From Bacteriovoracaceae bacterium (GTDB taxonomy: Bacteria > Bdellovibrionota > Bacteriovoracia > Bacteriovoracales > Bacteriovoracaceae), in NCBI GenBank assembly GCA_023137315.1, contig JAGLPP010000070.1, positions 1 through 64,000 of the forward strand: a DNA stretch of 64,000 bases, written 5' to 3'. The position numbers and the translations under genes are program-made. Within the stretch, counting starts at the first letter, position 1; each line of letters opens with the position of its first letter. Shown here piece by piece: positions 1 through 8,520 of this stretch. Below the pieces are notes generated by a model. It ran no database searches and was not told where the DNA came from. It saw nothing but the letters and a program-made list of their open reading frames with translations.

Positions 1-2
1 TG

Positions 3-356
3 CACGACACAGAAGTTCCAATGCCAAGGGCTGATCTTATACACATTTTCTATAATGTGATCAAAAACTCCATTGAAAATCTGTTGGACAACAATATCAG
101 ATCCCCCAGGATATCCGTTATCAAGTCCCCTCATTCTGATAAAATCAATATCTCAATCCACGACAACGGGACCGGACTCTCCAAAGAGGATTTTAATGAA
201 ATGACGGCACAGACAAACATTCCAAGACTTCTTGCCAGAAGAGGCATGGGACTCCGTCTGACCAGACGGCTCATAGAAAGAAGTGGCGGGACAATGGCTA
301 TTAAAGAAACCGACAATGGATCCAATTTGAATATCGAGCTGAGGGCGGTAATATGA
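3..356 (+). CDS. Sensor histidine kinase, C-terminal part (gene starts before the window)
   Basis: The reading frame is open from the window edge, so the first ATG at 21 is internal and the true start lies outside. What is present is the HATPase_c domain of a histidine kinase. An N-box is visible (NVIKNSIENLL), followed by a G1 box (HDNGTGLS) and a G2 box (RRGMGLRLTRRLIERSGG), all close to consensus. The stop TGA overlaps the ATG of the next gene (ATGA), so kinase and response regulator are translationally coupled and almost certainly form one two-component system that phosphorylates the downstream regulator. The sensed signal cannot be judged because the input domain is missing. The family call is firm. 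Confidence 0.88.
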   Translation, partial: HDTEVPMPRADLIHIFYNVIKNSIENLLDNNIRSPRISVIKSPHSDKINISIHDNGTGLSKEDFNEMTAQTNIPRLLARRGMGLRLTRRLIERSGGTMAIKETDNGSNLNIELRAVI

Positions 357-1021
357 AATTTGAAAAGAAAATCTGGATACTGGAAGATGATCACGGCTGT
401 TTATTTGTTTATCAGGATATCCTGGATATACGCTATTCAACAAGATACTTTAAAACCCTGGACGAGTTCAAAACAGCACTTGAGGAAAGTGCCGAAGATT
501 TACCGGATCTTGTTATCGCAGACCTAAAGCTTCCGGATGGTAGTTTTTTGACCTTTCTTTCCAGCGATGACAATAAAAGGCTTCTTGACATGCCTTTTCT
601 CGTTATCTCTTCGGTCAACGATATCGATGCATTGAGATTCTGCTTTGAAGAGGGGGCCCTGGACTACTTCACCAAGCCCTTTAATAAAAACGAACTCGTT
701 GTCAAAATTGAAAGAATGCTTGAGAACGCCTCCAGACAGGAACATTATGATACGATAAAAATTCCTCAAAGCGTAATTCTCGAACATTTTACGGAGCTGA
801 CAAAAAAAGAACATCAGATTCTAAACCTGTTCAGCAACTCCCTCAATAACACCATGGTAAGAGAATCCCTGGTAAGGGAAATCTGGAAGGGGACAAGCGT
901 CCACAACAAAACCCTGGATGTTCATCTCTACAATTTGAAAAAAAAGCTGCCTAAATATGGATTTCAAATTGTTTCACCTGAATCAGGTGTCTGGATACTT
1001 CTAAGAAAGAAAGACGGCTAG
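353..1021 (+). CDS. OmpR/PhoB-family response regulator
   Basis: The protein has 222 residues. Residues 1-125 are a receiver domain with the acidic pair E11/D12/D13, the phospho-acceptor Asp57 in VIADLKLPDG, and the conserved Lys in YFTKPF. Residues 140-222 look like a winged-helix effector domain: LTKKEHQILNLF, then NKTLDVHLYNLKKKLP, the recognition-helix signature of OmpR-type regulators. It is coupled to the kinase fragment upstream by an ATGA overlap. Its stop codon shares the palindrome CTAG with the stop of the convergent ycaO gene, so there is no space for a terminator between them. The position beside the YcaO/radical SAM genes makes them plausible targets, but that is inference. Confidence 0.9.
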   Translation: MKFEKKIWILEDDHGCLFVYQDILDIRYSTRYFKTLDEFKTALEESAEDLPDLVIADLKLPDGSFLTFLSSDDNKRLLDMPFLVISSVNDIDALRFCFEEGALDYFTKPFNKNELVVKIERMLENASRQEHYDTIKIPQSVILEHFTELTKKEHQILNLFSNSLNNTMVRESLVREIWKGTSVHNKTLDVHLYNLKKKLPKYGFQIVSPESGVWILLRKKDG

Positions 1022-2016
1022 GCAATTGGATGAATTTGCAAATCCTCTTCAATACTTTTTCCAAGTATTTTATAGTTTTTTCCAAAAATCAGTGGAACAT
1101 GCGTATTGGACACGACCTTGTACAGATACCCCATATCGGGACTGTCAAGTAGATCAACAAACATCATATCCTGATCCTTTTTCTTAAAATAAACCCCTTG
1201 GTAATTGCCACCTTCCAACCATTTTCCAATTCTGCAAAAATTCTCCTCCAGTAGAAAATAATCCTGATGAAACATCGGGGTCGGTTCAAATGCCGGAAGA
1301 TCCGAAACATCCTCCCCATATAAAAATCCAAGTCTTTGGACGCTCTCCTTCAGGGCCCCCTCCAATGCCGTCTCAATACTGCTATCAGCGGAAAAACCCA
1401 TCATGAATGGTAGTCTCTTTTTTCTTGGATATCCGAAAATACCCACTGTCACCACATTGGTTCCAATTATCTCCTCTTCTCCAAAGATATAGGCCTTAAA
1501 ATCGTAACCGTCCCCAAGCAATTTATTCACTACTTTTATGCTTTCAGGCAGCTCCTTTATTTTCACGGGAACACATTCTCCAAACCAGGATCTCAGGATA
1601 TGATCTCTTTCCACAAGCTCAAACATCGCCCTTTGCATGGCCTGGTGCCTGTCACTATGATAGGCGACACCGTTTGACATCGACAGCTTCCAATCGGTTG
1701 AAGCACTTTTAGTAAAAATCTCATCGCCATTGGCCGTTCCGGTATCTTTTCCGTGGGAATCACAGACATTCAATGTACTTCTTTTACTTGCATTCACGGT
1801 TGCAATTCTTTCAAACAGCTCATAACGTGCCCGGTCCTTCGGGGATTTTTCCAAATCCCCCGCACTTCCGGTTACGATAACACCGTCATCATTTTGCGCG
1901 GCCATTGCTGAAAGATGAATACTCAATCCATCAATTTTTACAACTTCCTCGAAACGATCTATTATCTTCCAGCCCATCCCGGCAAATGTATCCTGATTGA
2001 TTTGTATTGCTCCCAT
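1018..2016 (-). CDS. YcaO-domain protein (azoline/thioamide-type ATP-dependent modification enzyme)
   Basis: YcaO enzymes activate backbone amides with ATP to form azolines, thioamides or amidines in RiPP peptides or ribosomal targets. The ATP-site signatures are visible: ARYELFERIA (the E-x-x-E/R helix), AMQRAMFELVERDHILRSWF, and SSIETALEGALKESVQRLGF. The protein is about 332 residues and ends in IHPIA, a short Pro-containing tail like the C-terminal P-rich tails of many YcaO proteins. I chose ATG 2016 because AGGTGG lies 8 nt upstream; GTG 2028 is the longer alternative but overlaps that ribosome site. No E1-like partner, TfuA or dehydrogenase is seen nearby. Neighbours are GNAT and radical SAM genes, which points to a peptide-modification island; the substrate is unproven. 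Confidence 0.85.
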   Translation of the reverse strand: MGAIQINQDTFAGMGWKIIDRFEEVVKIDGLSIHLSAMAAQNDDGVIVTGSAGDLEKSPKDRARYELFERIATVNASKRSTLNVCDSHGKDTGTANGDEIFTKSASTDWKLSMSNGVAYHSDRHQAMQRAMFELVERDHILRSWFGECVPVKIKELPESIKVVNKLLGDGYDFKAYIFGEEEIIGTNVVTVGIFGYPRKKRLPFMMGFSADSSIETALEGALKESVQRLGFLYGEDVSDLPAFEPTPMFHQDYFLLEENFCRIGKWLEGGNYQGVYFKKKDQDMMFVDLLDSPDMGYLYKVVSNTHVPLIFGKNYKILGKSIEEDLQIHPIA

Positions 2017-2052
2017 CCGTTTTCCCACCTGTTTTTTTTAAATTTTAAACGA

Positions 2053-2072
2053 GGGCCTTGAATGCAAGACCC
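2053..2072 (-). promoter_or_regulatory. Hairpin between mini-ORF and ycaO (possible attenuator)
   Basis: Read on the minus strand, GGGTCTTG-CATT-CAAGGCCC forms an 8-bp stem (one G-U pair) with a 4-nt loop, lying between the mini-ORF and the ycaO ribosome site. It is followed by TCGTTTAAAATTT, a poor U-tract, so it is a weak terminator at best. A leader peptide followed by a hairpin is the layout of an attenuator; a structural element or processing site is equally possible. Confidence 0.4.
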
Positions 2073-2086
2073 CCATACTCATAGAA

Positions 2087-2119
2087 CTAGAAGCTAAGTG
2101 TTGCATATCTCTTTTTCAT
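2087..2119 (-). CDS. 10-codon mini-ORF with strong ribosome site, amber-terminated (possible RiPP precursor or leader peptide)
   Basis: A perfect AGGAGG (2125-2130) lies 5 nt before ATG 2119, the best ribosome site in this part of the window. The ORF reads MKKRYATLSF and then TAG. In the same frame past the TAG it continues FYEYGGLAFKALV to TAA at 2045-2047, giving 24 sense codons in total. The composite resembles short RiPP leaders with a Lys-rich start and a Y-x-x-x-L-x-x-Y-G pattern. It sits between a GNAT gene and ycaO on the same strand. It could be a precursor gene disrupted by an amber mutation, an amber-readthrough gene, or a short attenuator leader peptide. Function is not established. 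Confidence 0.4.
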   Translation of the reverse strand: MKKRYATLSF

Positions 2120-2155
2120 ATCATCCTCCTGAGATTAAGGGTTAATATTGGCCAA

Positions 2156-2701
2156 CTAAAGACAAAACCGGCCTTCAAAAACATTCCTTGTTTTTTCCCT
2201 TTTAAATTTAAGCATCTTTATATAAGTCGACTGGTTTCTTTCACTTTGTCCCACTGGAAAAAAAGTCAAAGATGCCATCAAATCAAGTAATCTTTTATCA
2301 GTGTTTTTTACGTCAACCTCAACCCTTTCAACACCAACAGAATGCAAAAAATCCACCAACCGCGCAAAGATATCCACAATAACGTCACCACCATATATTC
2401 GACTTTCAAAAATAAAATTTTTCAACCTGTATATTCCCCAATCGTGGATTCCGCCAATAATATGCCCAACCTTTTTGTTGCCAATCTTCACAACAAAAAC
2501 GTCCTCCATCATCTCCCTGAAACGACCCCTGGAATTTTCACGACCTGATTGCCGTCGGTCCCCCAGAAAAATCTTCACAGGATCATCGTCGTGTCTGTCA
2601 ATTTTTAATGGAAAATAACCAGCCAGACTGATGTCGAAAAGAACTTCCAACACACTTTCTGTATCACTATGGTTTATTTCATCAAACTTTTTATCAGACA
2701 T
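2156..2701 (-). CDS. GNAT-like N-acetyltransferase
   Basis: The protein has 181 residues and looks like a GNAT fold: a central beta segment (DVFVVKIGNKKVGHIIGGI) and then a helix-strand pair (FLHSVGVERVEVDVKNTDKRLLDLMASLTFFPVG) typical of the C-terminal half of acetyltransferases. The acetyl-CoA loop (Q/R-x-x-G-x-G/A) is poorly conserved, so activity is uncertain. It is the first gene of a minus-strand group leading into the mini-ORF and ycaO, with the divergent radical SAM gene on the other side. A role in acylating the same peptide or small molecule is possible. The sequence alone supports only the family. Confidence 0.55.
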   Translation of the reverse strand: MSDKKFDEINHSDTESVLEVLFDISLAGYFPLKIDRHDDDPVKIFLGDRRQSGRENSRGRFREMMEDVFVVKIGNKKVGHIIGGIHDWGIYRLKNFIFESRIYGGDVIVDIFARLVDFLHSVGVERVEVDVKNTDKRLLDLMASLTFFPVGQSERNQSTYIKMLKFKREKTRNVFEGRFCL

Positions 2702-2795
2702 CCTGTCTTCCCGTGATATTTATTAAATATATTTTCACCGTCTCATGGATTTGTGTCGAGTAAAGATTGGTAAAGAATTCTTTTCTTGTGTAAGA

Positions 2796-2801
2796 TATAA
2801 T
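2796..2801 (+). promoter_or_regulatory. Possible -10 element upstream of the radical SAM gene
   Basis: A TATAAT hexamer lies 50 nt before the ATG of the radical SAM gene in the divergent intergenic region 2702-2850. No good -35 hexamer is found 16-18 nt upstream (TTGGTA is 23 nt away), so this is only a suggestion. Confidence 0.3.
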
Positions 2802-2850
2802 TCGCTCGTAACATTTACAGGTTCTTATACCCCCAACAAGTGTTGAATAT

Positions 2851-4473
2851 ATGAGACAAAAACAATCAACAAAGATCCTTTTCATCAACTACGGCGGATA
2901 TTTTCTGACGGCCAACACCTTTATCCCTGACAATTCACTGGCCGGTCTTGCCGGTGTATTTTCAAAACACGATATTCCAGTCGAAATTATTGATTTTCAA
3001 AATCCACACGACATGGGAACAATCATGGAATATTCGAAGACCGGTTTCTCACATGAGCTTGCCCGCATTATCGAAGAAAAAAAAGTTCCACAGCTTTCGC
3101 TTATTCGAAGCTACCAGCAATCACGCTTTCAGGCGGAGGAAAAATTTACCAAGGAGAAAACCAGACTACTAATGGACAAGATAGAACGCGAAAATGTCTC
3201 AGTCGTTGGTTTTAAACTATGGATTGGAAACGGGATTAAAAATGCCATGACGATGGCCGGTGAGATTCGTAAAAACTTCCCACATATTAAACTCATTGCC
3301 GGAGGTCCGGCCATTCAATATCTTGGATCGGATTTTCAGCATTACAGCAAGATCTTTGACCATATCGTTGCAGGCGACGGTGAAGAGGCCATGACTAGTT
3401 TGATAAAAGGCCATCTCGACAACAACAAACAATATCATCTTAAAGAACGCTGTGAAAATATTGACCAATTTCCATTCCCACTTTATGACCGAAAGATCTA
3501 TCCAAATATTGACAGCTTTTTCAAAATCAGGATTCTTGATGATTCAAGGGGTTGTTTCAATAAATGTGCTTTTTGCTCCCACGGTTTTATCAACGGTAGA
3601 GGAGTCAGAAAGAGATTACCTGCCTCCGTTGTGGATGAGATGGAACGCATCAAGATAAACGATGGCATCAGCTATTTTCGCTTTTCCGGTTCAAATCCAC
3701 CATGGAAATTTATCGTCGAAATCGCAAAAAAAATTATTGAAAGAAAGCTTGATGTCCGTTACTCCATCTTTTCGTCCATGAACAACTGCAATCCAAAGGA
3801 CTTGCCTCTTTTGAAAAAATCCGGACTTCGCAGCATTTTTTTCGGTCTGGAATCCGGAGACAATGATTTTCTGAAGAATGTCCACAACAAATCCAACGTC
3901 AATTCCGATCATATTATCAATGTTTGCGAATCTGCAATGAAAGAACAAATCTTTGCCGCACTGTCTTTCATCGTACCTCTTCCATTTGAAACAAGTGAAA
4001 CCAAAAAAAAGTCCCTTGATCTTGCAAAAAGGATTTTTAAAAACCATTCACTTGGCTCCATCATGGTTCTCCCCCCCATGCTCTCTCCAGGATCGGAATG
4101 GTGGATGAACATGGATCAATTTGGTTTTGAACTGGAAAACGGAATGAGTAAAACCGATTACAAGCTAAACATTCTTGAAAAAAATTATGATTTCCTTCTC
4201 CCCCGGGAATCAATGGAGGATATGGGATATAGTTTAAACGGAAAATCCATGCATCAGATTTTAAACGAATGTGAGGAATTCATTCAGGAACTTGGCAGGG
4301 AAAATATCATCACCAATTTTGACGACTCCGCATACATGCTGTCACTTATGAGTGGAACCTCTCCAGAAAAATTCAAATCCGAAATGATCAAAAATTTGAT
4401 TCTTGGTGGAAGTGACAATCTCACAAATCTTATCTCAAAGTTCAATGAGTCATCTTCAATGATTTGTCAGTGA
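2851..4473 (+). CDS. B12-binding-domain radical SAM protein
   Basis: The protein has 540 residues. Residues 1-200 resemble a cobalamin-binding domain (VVGFKLWIGNGIKNA, then LIAGGPAIQYLG and FDHIVAGDGEEAMTSLI). The radical SAM core follows with the cluster motif C235-x3-C239-x2-C242 in SRGCFNKCAFCSHG, and later FFGLESGDNDFLKNV, a typical SAM-contacting strand. The C-terminal 120 residues are not recognised. Class B radical SAM enzymes of this build methylate unactivated carbons or remodel peptides, lipids or cofactors. Lying back to back with GNAT-ycaO and convergent with another GNAT gene, it is a likely partner in the same modification pathway. No SPASM-type Cys cluster is obvious. The exact substrate cannot be read. 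Confidence 0.85.
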   Translation: MRQKQSTKILFINYGGYFLTANTFIPDNSLAGLAGVFSKHDIPVEIIDFQNPHDMGTIMEYSKTGFSHELARIIEEKKVPQLSLIRSYQQSRFQAEEKFTKEKTRLLMDKIERENVSVVGFKLWIGNGIKNAMTMAGEIRKNFPHIKLIAGGPAIQYLGSDFQHYSKIFDHIVAGDGEEAMTSLIKGHLDNNKQYHLKERCENIDQFPFPLYDRKIYPNIDSFFKIRILDDSRGCFNKCAFCSHGFINGRGVRKRLPASVVDEMERIKINDGISYFRFSGSNPPWKFIVEIAKKIIERKLDVRYSIFSSMNNCNPKDLPLLKKSGLRSIFFGLESGDNDFLKNVHNKSNVNSDHIINVCESAMKEQIFAALSFIVPLPFETSETKKKSLDLAKRIFKNHSLGSIMVLPPMLSPGSEWWMNMDQFGFELENGMSKTDYKLNILEKNYDFLLPRESMEDMGYSLNGKSMHQILNECEEFIQELGRENIITNFDDSAYMLSLMSGTSPEKFKSEMIKNLILGGSDNLTNLISKFNESSSMICQ

Positions 4474-5072
4474 TTATCCACTGTCTTGGTAAATTCAATT
4501 AGAGTGCCCCACCTGTCCGAAAGGTATTGTCCGGTGATAGAAAAATCATAACTTAAAATCTTTTTTAGCTGTACCAGATTGGATGGAACTGTGTGCACTC
4601 TGACATTTCTGATTCCTGTTTGTGACAAAATAAAATCCAAAAAGTATTTGGTTGCATCAATGGATATACCGCTTCCACGATATTCTTTCAGGATATTCAC
4701 ATATCTCAAATAATATGTATCATGCTCCTCCAGATTTCCTGAAAAGTAGCCGATCATCCTCCCATCTGTTTTTATTGAAAAATGATCGACAATCATTTCG
4801 TAGTATTTACTTTTGCTGTGACTTTTTTCAAAGGCAAGAAAACTGCTCTGTCGTTGTTTCTCCGTAAAAATTGAATTTATGTTTTTATTTAAAAATTCAT
4901 CAACCTCAGCCGTGGAACATCTGTCCATCACAAATTCCCACTCATCTTCTGCCTTCTTGAAGATGTATGGGAAATTTTTCTCCCAATCAATCTGCAAAAC
5001 ATAGTCTGTTAATTTTAAGCTTTCGTCCTTCGGCAATAATACGGCATCATTCAACGCAATATGGGTTTTCAT
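4467..5072 (-). CDS. GNAT-family N-acetyltransferase
   Basis: The protein has 201 residues from ATG 5072, chosen because GGAGG lies upstream with good spacing; an in-frame start at 5096 is possible but has no such site. The acetyl-CoA binding motif A is clear: YLRYVNILKEYRGSGIS, with R-G-S-G. The N-terminal half is unique and may bind the substrate. The gene converges with the radical SAM gene and overlaps it by 7 bp at the stop codons, so it belongs to the same compact island. It could modify the product of the YcaO/radical SAM pathway or give self-resistance. The GNAT call is good; the role is inference. Confidence 0.75.
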   Translation of the reverse strand: MKTHIALNDAVLLPKDESLKLTDYVLQIDWEKNFPYIFKKAEDEWEFVMDRCSTAEVDEFLNKNINSIFTEKQRQSSFLAFEKSHSKSKYYEMIVDHFSIKTDGRMIGYFSGNLEEHDTYYLRYVNILKEYRGSGISIDATKYFLDFILSQTGIRNVRVHTVPSNLVQLKKILSYDFSITGQYLSDRWGTLIEFTKTVDNH

Positions 5073-5137
5073 AATACACGACCTCCATGTCGACAATTAT
5101 AAATACTTCATGTGGTATGACGCAATCAAATAATTTT

Positions 5138-6652
5138 TCAATCATTGGTGTCTTTATCAGTCTTATCATCAATAAGAGCTTTTCTGATTGTTGAATAAAT
5201 GACATCCCACTCAAATGGTTTCATTATCATCCCTGATGTCTTGTTCTGTATCAGTTCAAGTTCTCTATCAGTACGGCCTGATATTATACCTCCAGTAATA
5301 ACGATCACCGGAATTTTTCTCTCATTCCAATTTTCCATGTGTTCGATAAGTTCCACTCCACTTCTTTTTGGCATCTGAAGATCTGTAATCAAAATATCCA
5401 CTTTCTGGCTTTTTAATATTTGAAGTGCCTCTTCACCATCTGCAGCCAATTGAACTTTTAGCCCCATATCCTTCAATGTCATAGCAAGCAATTCCCTTAT
5501 GGCAACTTCATCTTCAGCAATAAGAACTGTTCCTGTCAGTTTTTGATCCCTTCCATAGCTTTTTTGCACCTTTTTCACCGGAGCCACATCTTCAACATGA
5601 AGAGTTATGATAAATGTAGTCCCATCTCCTGTAACCGATTTAACATAAATATGACCTTTCATTTCACTCAAGATATTTGTAATAATACTCATTCCAAGAC
5701 CGGTTCCCCTGCCCTTCTCCTTGGTTGTATAAAATTTTTCAAAAATCCTTGAAAGAACCTCCTCGTTCATCCCGCAACCATTGTCTGAAATGCGAACTTT
5801 AAGAACTTTTCTTTTTTTGGATATCGTTATGGAAATTTTTTTCTCAGACCTGCTCTCAAGTGCGTCTTTTGCGTTCGAAAGAAGGTTGAAAATCACCTGC
5901 TGAAATTTTCCCGGATTTCCGTAAATAATTGTCCCATCATCAATATATTGAACATCAATTTTTATACCGGATCTTTGATAAATATAATCAATCAAACTTA
6001 CTGATTCCTTGATTACCGCCTGACAATCAAATTTTACAATCTCACTGGAATCATCCTCACGTGCATATGTTCTGAGTCCTTTGACAATTCTTTCAACACG
6101 AACTGTGGCACTCTGCATGATGGAAACACTTTTTTCAATACTGTCTTTGTTATCGTGAAAACTCTTTAAAAAACTCTCTACCGCACTCAGATGGCCTTTT
6201 ATAATTGTAAGTGGGTTATTTATCTCGTGAGCGACACTTGCCGTAAGTTCACCTATTGATGCCAATTTGGAAATAACATAGAACTGTTTTTTTAGTGCAG
6301 TCTGCTCCTCATGCTGCCGCAATTTTTCCCTGCCCGCCTGTGGTATAAAAAATCCAAGAATAACGATAATCGTTAGAGTACAAACTGATATTTCGACAAT
6401 ATTTTCGAAAGAAAAAAGGAAAAAATTACTGACCATGCCTGAATATATATTATTCAAAATATGGGAAAGGACAATCAGCATGATCAAAACACTAGCAACG
6501 CAAAACAGGCTTTTTTGTCCACGAAATTTTTTAAATTGTAATGCCAAAAAGATAAAAACAACTGTCCAACAAATCGCCAGAAGCCAGTGAAAATTAAAAA
6601 TTAGCTGACCCAACACAAACCTCCTGTTTATTGTGTGAACAATGGGAATCAA
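5138..6652 (-). CDS. Membrane hybrid sensor histidine kinase with C-terminal receiver
   Basis: The protein has 504 residues. Three hydrophobic segments lie in residues 20-110 and probably span the inner membrane. A HisKA H-box follows (ASIGELTASVAHEINNPLTIIKG), then an HATPase_c domain with N-box (VIFNLLSNAKDAL), G1 (SDNGCGM) and G2 (GRGTGLGMSI) motifs. The C-terminal receiver carries acidic residues (IAEDE), the phospho-acceptor Asp in ILITDLQMPKRSG and the Lys in MIMKPFEW. There is no extracytoplasmic sensor domain of any size, so the signal is probably sensed within the membrane. It may start a phosphorelay. Its closeness to the YcaO island suggests a regulatory link, not proven by sequence. 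Confidence 0.92.
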   Translation of the reverse strand: MIPIVHTINRRFVLGQLIFNFHWLLAICWTVVFIFLALQFKKFRGQKSLFCVASVLIMLIVLSHILNNIYSGMVSNFFLFSFENIVEISVCTLTIIVILGFFIPQAGREKLRQHEEQTALKKQFYVISKLASIGELTASVAHEINNPLTIIKGHLSAVESFLKSFHDNKDSIEKSVSIMQSATVRVERIVKGLRTYAREDDSSEIVKFDCQAVIKESVSLIDYIYQRSGIKIDVQYIDDGTIIYGNPGKFQQVIFNLLSNAKDALESRSEKKISITISKKRKVLKVRISDNGCGMNEEVLSRIFEKFYTTKEKGRGTGLGMSIITNILSEMKGHIYVKSVTGDGTTFIITLHVEDVAPVKKVQKSYGRDQKLTGTVLIAEDEVAIRELLAMTLKDMGLKVQLAADGEEALQILKSQKVDILITDLQMPKRSGVELIEHMENWNERKIPVIVITGGIISGRTDRELELIQNKTSGMIMKPFEWDVIYSTIRKALIDDKTDKDTND

Positions 6653-6870
6653 ATTCTATTGGGGAAAAATCAAAATAGGAATTAAAGAAAAATAAATTTT
6701 TTCCATGATAATTAAATTACCTCTCAATGCAAGTGCTGCCGCCTTCGCTATTGCGCCATGCAATAACCATGATTTTTATCACAAAAATCCGATGGACAAG
6801 ATACAAATGAATGTAATTTATGGCACAATATGGATGAACCGTGCATACGCAACGAAAAAGGTCAGGATTT
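6653..6870. other. Intergenic region between divergent genes
   Basis: About 218 bases separate the hybrid kinase start and the oxidase operon, transcribed in opposite directions, so promoters for both must lie here. I see no convincing sigma-70 pair. A 60-codon plus-strand frame at 6705-6887 overlaps the next gene, lacks a ribosome site and is not accepted as a gene. Confidence 0.4.
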
Positions 6871-8520
6871 ATGAGCAAGAACTATAAAATGAAGTGGTGG
6901 GGCTGGGGCGATGAGAATGTAACTTTCAAAATGAAAAACTATCCCGGAATCATCAAATATATAAGAGAGAAATTTAAAATCCAAAGTCTGAAAAAAAGAC
7001 CTCTTTTTGATCTTGAAAAAATTGAAATGACAAAAAAATTTCTTCCTGAAACGATTATCGGAGAATTTAAGGACAAGATCGGTGCCGAAAAATGTTTTAG
7101 CAACAAACAAGAAAGAGTTCTTCACTCTTTTGGAAAAAGTTACAAGGACGCTGTAAGAATACGATCATACAAAATCAAAAATGCCCCCGATATAATACTC
7201 TATCCTGAAAATGAGGATGATATTAAATCAATCTACGAATTGTGTTCCAAACATTCCATCGCCATTGTCCCTTTCGGTGGTGGAACGAGCGTTGTCAGCG
7301 GTGTTGAGGCTTGCAAGGGCGGTAAAAATTATTGCGCTTCGGTTGATCTTACAAGAATGGACAAAATCACAAGTATTGATTCCGTATCACTTACAGCAAA
7401 AATCCAGGCAGGCAAATTCGGCCCGGAAATTGAAAAGGAACTCGGTGAAAGAGGATTCACTTTGGGACACTTTCCACAATCCTTTGAATTTTCCACTTTA
7501 GGCGGCTGGATCGCAGCAAGATCCTCCGGACAAAACTCCATTTTATACGGTGGCATTGAAGCTCTCGTAAGCTCGCTCACAATCGTATCACCTGGCGGAA
7601 AAATTAAAACGCTTGATGTCCCACGTATGGCGTGCGGGCCTGATTTCAACGAAATTTGTCTTGGCTCCGAAGGGGCCTTGGGAATTATAACCGAGGCAGT
7701 GGTAAAAATAACACCTGCTCCAGCCAGACAACTATACACGATGTATATGTTCAAAGACTTTAAAAATTCCGCCACTGCCGCACAGATGCTGGCACAGGAA
7801 AAAATCCCCGTGGCAATGTTACGCGTTTCCGATGAAGAAGAAACAGAAGCCTTTCTGGCCATGGGAAGCGGAAAAAAGAATCCAATAACATTTATCATCG
7901 GCAAACTCATAAAAAAATACATCCACTCAAGAGGAATCGACACAAAAAAATGTTCAACCATCATGGTTGGCTTCGAAGGTGAAAATCACGAAATAAAATA
8001 TCTCAAAAAAAGAGTGGATAAAATCTTCAAATCCTTCTCGCCTGTTTGTCTTGGCAACGGCCCGGGAAAGAAATGGCTGAAAGACAGGTTTTTTCTCCCT
8101 TATCTAAGAGACGAATTCATGGATAACGGACTCATGGTTGATACGCTCGAAACATCAACCACATGGAGCAACCTTGAAAATCTCTACTCAAAAACAAAAA
8201 ATAAAATCAGGGAAGTATATAGTGACAGACCATGTGTCGTTTACACTCATATTTCTCATCTGTACCACGAAGGTGCCTCACTCTATACAACTATCATCAC
8301 AACACAGGATGAATCAGATCCAGTAGGCCAATGGCAAAAAATGAAAGATGCAGTAAACAATACCATCTGTGAATCAGGCGGTGCAATCAGCCACCATCAC
8401 GGTATAGGAATTGATCACAAAAACGGCTTACATTGGAATGATGAACAAATGAAACTTATGAAATCAATAAAAAATGAGCTTGACCCTGAAGGTCTGATGA
8501 ATCCAGGAAAACTTATATGA
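6871..8520 (+). CDS. FAD-linked oxidase, alkyldihydroxyacetonephosphate synthase-like
   Basis: About 549 residues from ATG 6871; a GTG at 6841 in frame is less likely. Residues 130-310 form a VAO-type FAD domain: VPFGGGTSVVSGVE, then the alkyl-DHAP synthase signature FPQSFEFSTLGGWIAARSSG and GSEGALGIITEAVVKI. A His cluster near the C-terminus (ISHHHGIGIDH) matches the active-site His-His of the family. Alkyl-DHAP synthase exchanges the acyl chain of acyl-DHAP for a fatty alcohol, creating the ether bond of ether lipids. The gene overlaps the next by ATGA and leads an operon with GlpD, a lipid kinase and an SDR, which supports a glycerolipid role. Other FAD-dependent hydroxy-acid dehydrogenases are the main alternative. 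Confidence 0.8.
   Translation: MSKNYKMKWWGWGDENVTFKMKNYPGIIKYIREKFKIQSLKKRPLFDLEKIEMTKKFLPETIIGEFKDKIGAEKCFSNKQERVLHSFGKSYKDAVRIRSYKIKNAPDIILYPENEDDIKSIYELCSKHSIAIVPFGGGTSVVSGVEACKGGKNYCASVDLTRMDKITSIDSVSLTAKIQAGKFGPEIEKELGERGFTLGHFPQSFEFSTLGGWIAARSSGQNSILYGGIEALVSSLTIVSPGGKIKTLDVPRMACGPDFNEICLGSEGALGIITEAVVKITPAPARQLYTMYMFKDFKNSATAAQMLAQEKIPVAMLRVSDEEETEAFLAMGSGKKNPITFIIGKLIKKYIHSRGIDTKKCSTIMVGFEGENHEIKYLKKRVDKIFKSFSPVCLGNGPGKKWLKDRFFLPYLRDEFMDNGLMVDTLETSTTWSNLENLYSKTKNKIREVYSDRPCVVYTHISHLYHEGASLYTTIITTQDESDPVGQWQKMKDAVNNTICESGGAISHHHGIGIDHKNGLHWNDEQMKLMKSIKNELDPEGLMNPGKLI

Noticed and set aside
2745-2846. 33-codon plus-strand ORF with three Cys directly before the radical SAM gene, as a second peptide precursor
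   Set aside because: No ribosome site precedes its ATG, the likely -10 element lies inside it, and an ORF of this size is common by chance. It may deserve a conservation check.
6705-6887. 60-codon ORF before the alkyl-DHAP synthase-like gene
   Set aside because: It overlaps the start of that gene in another frame and lacks a ribosome site and any recognisable feature.
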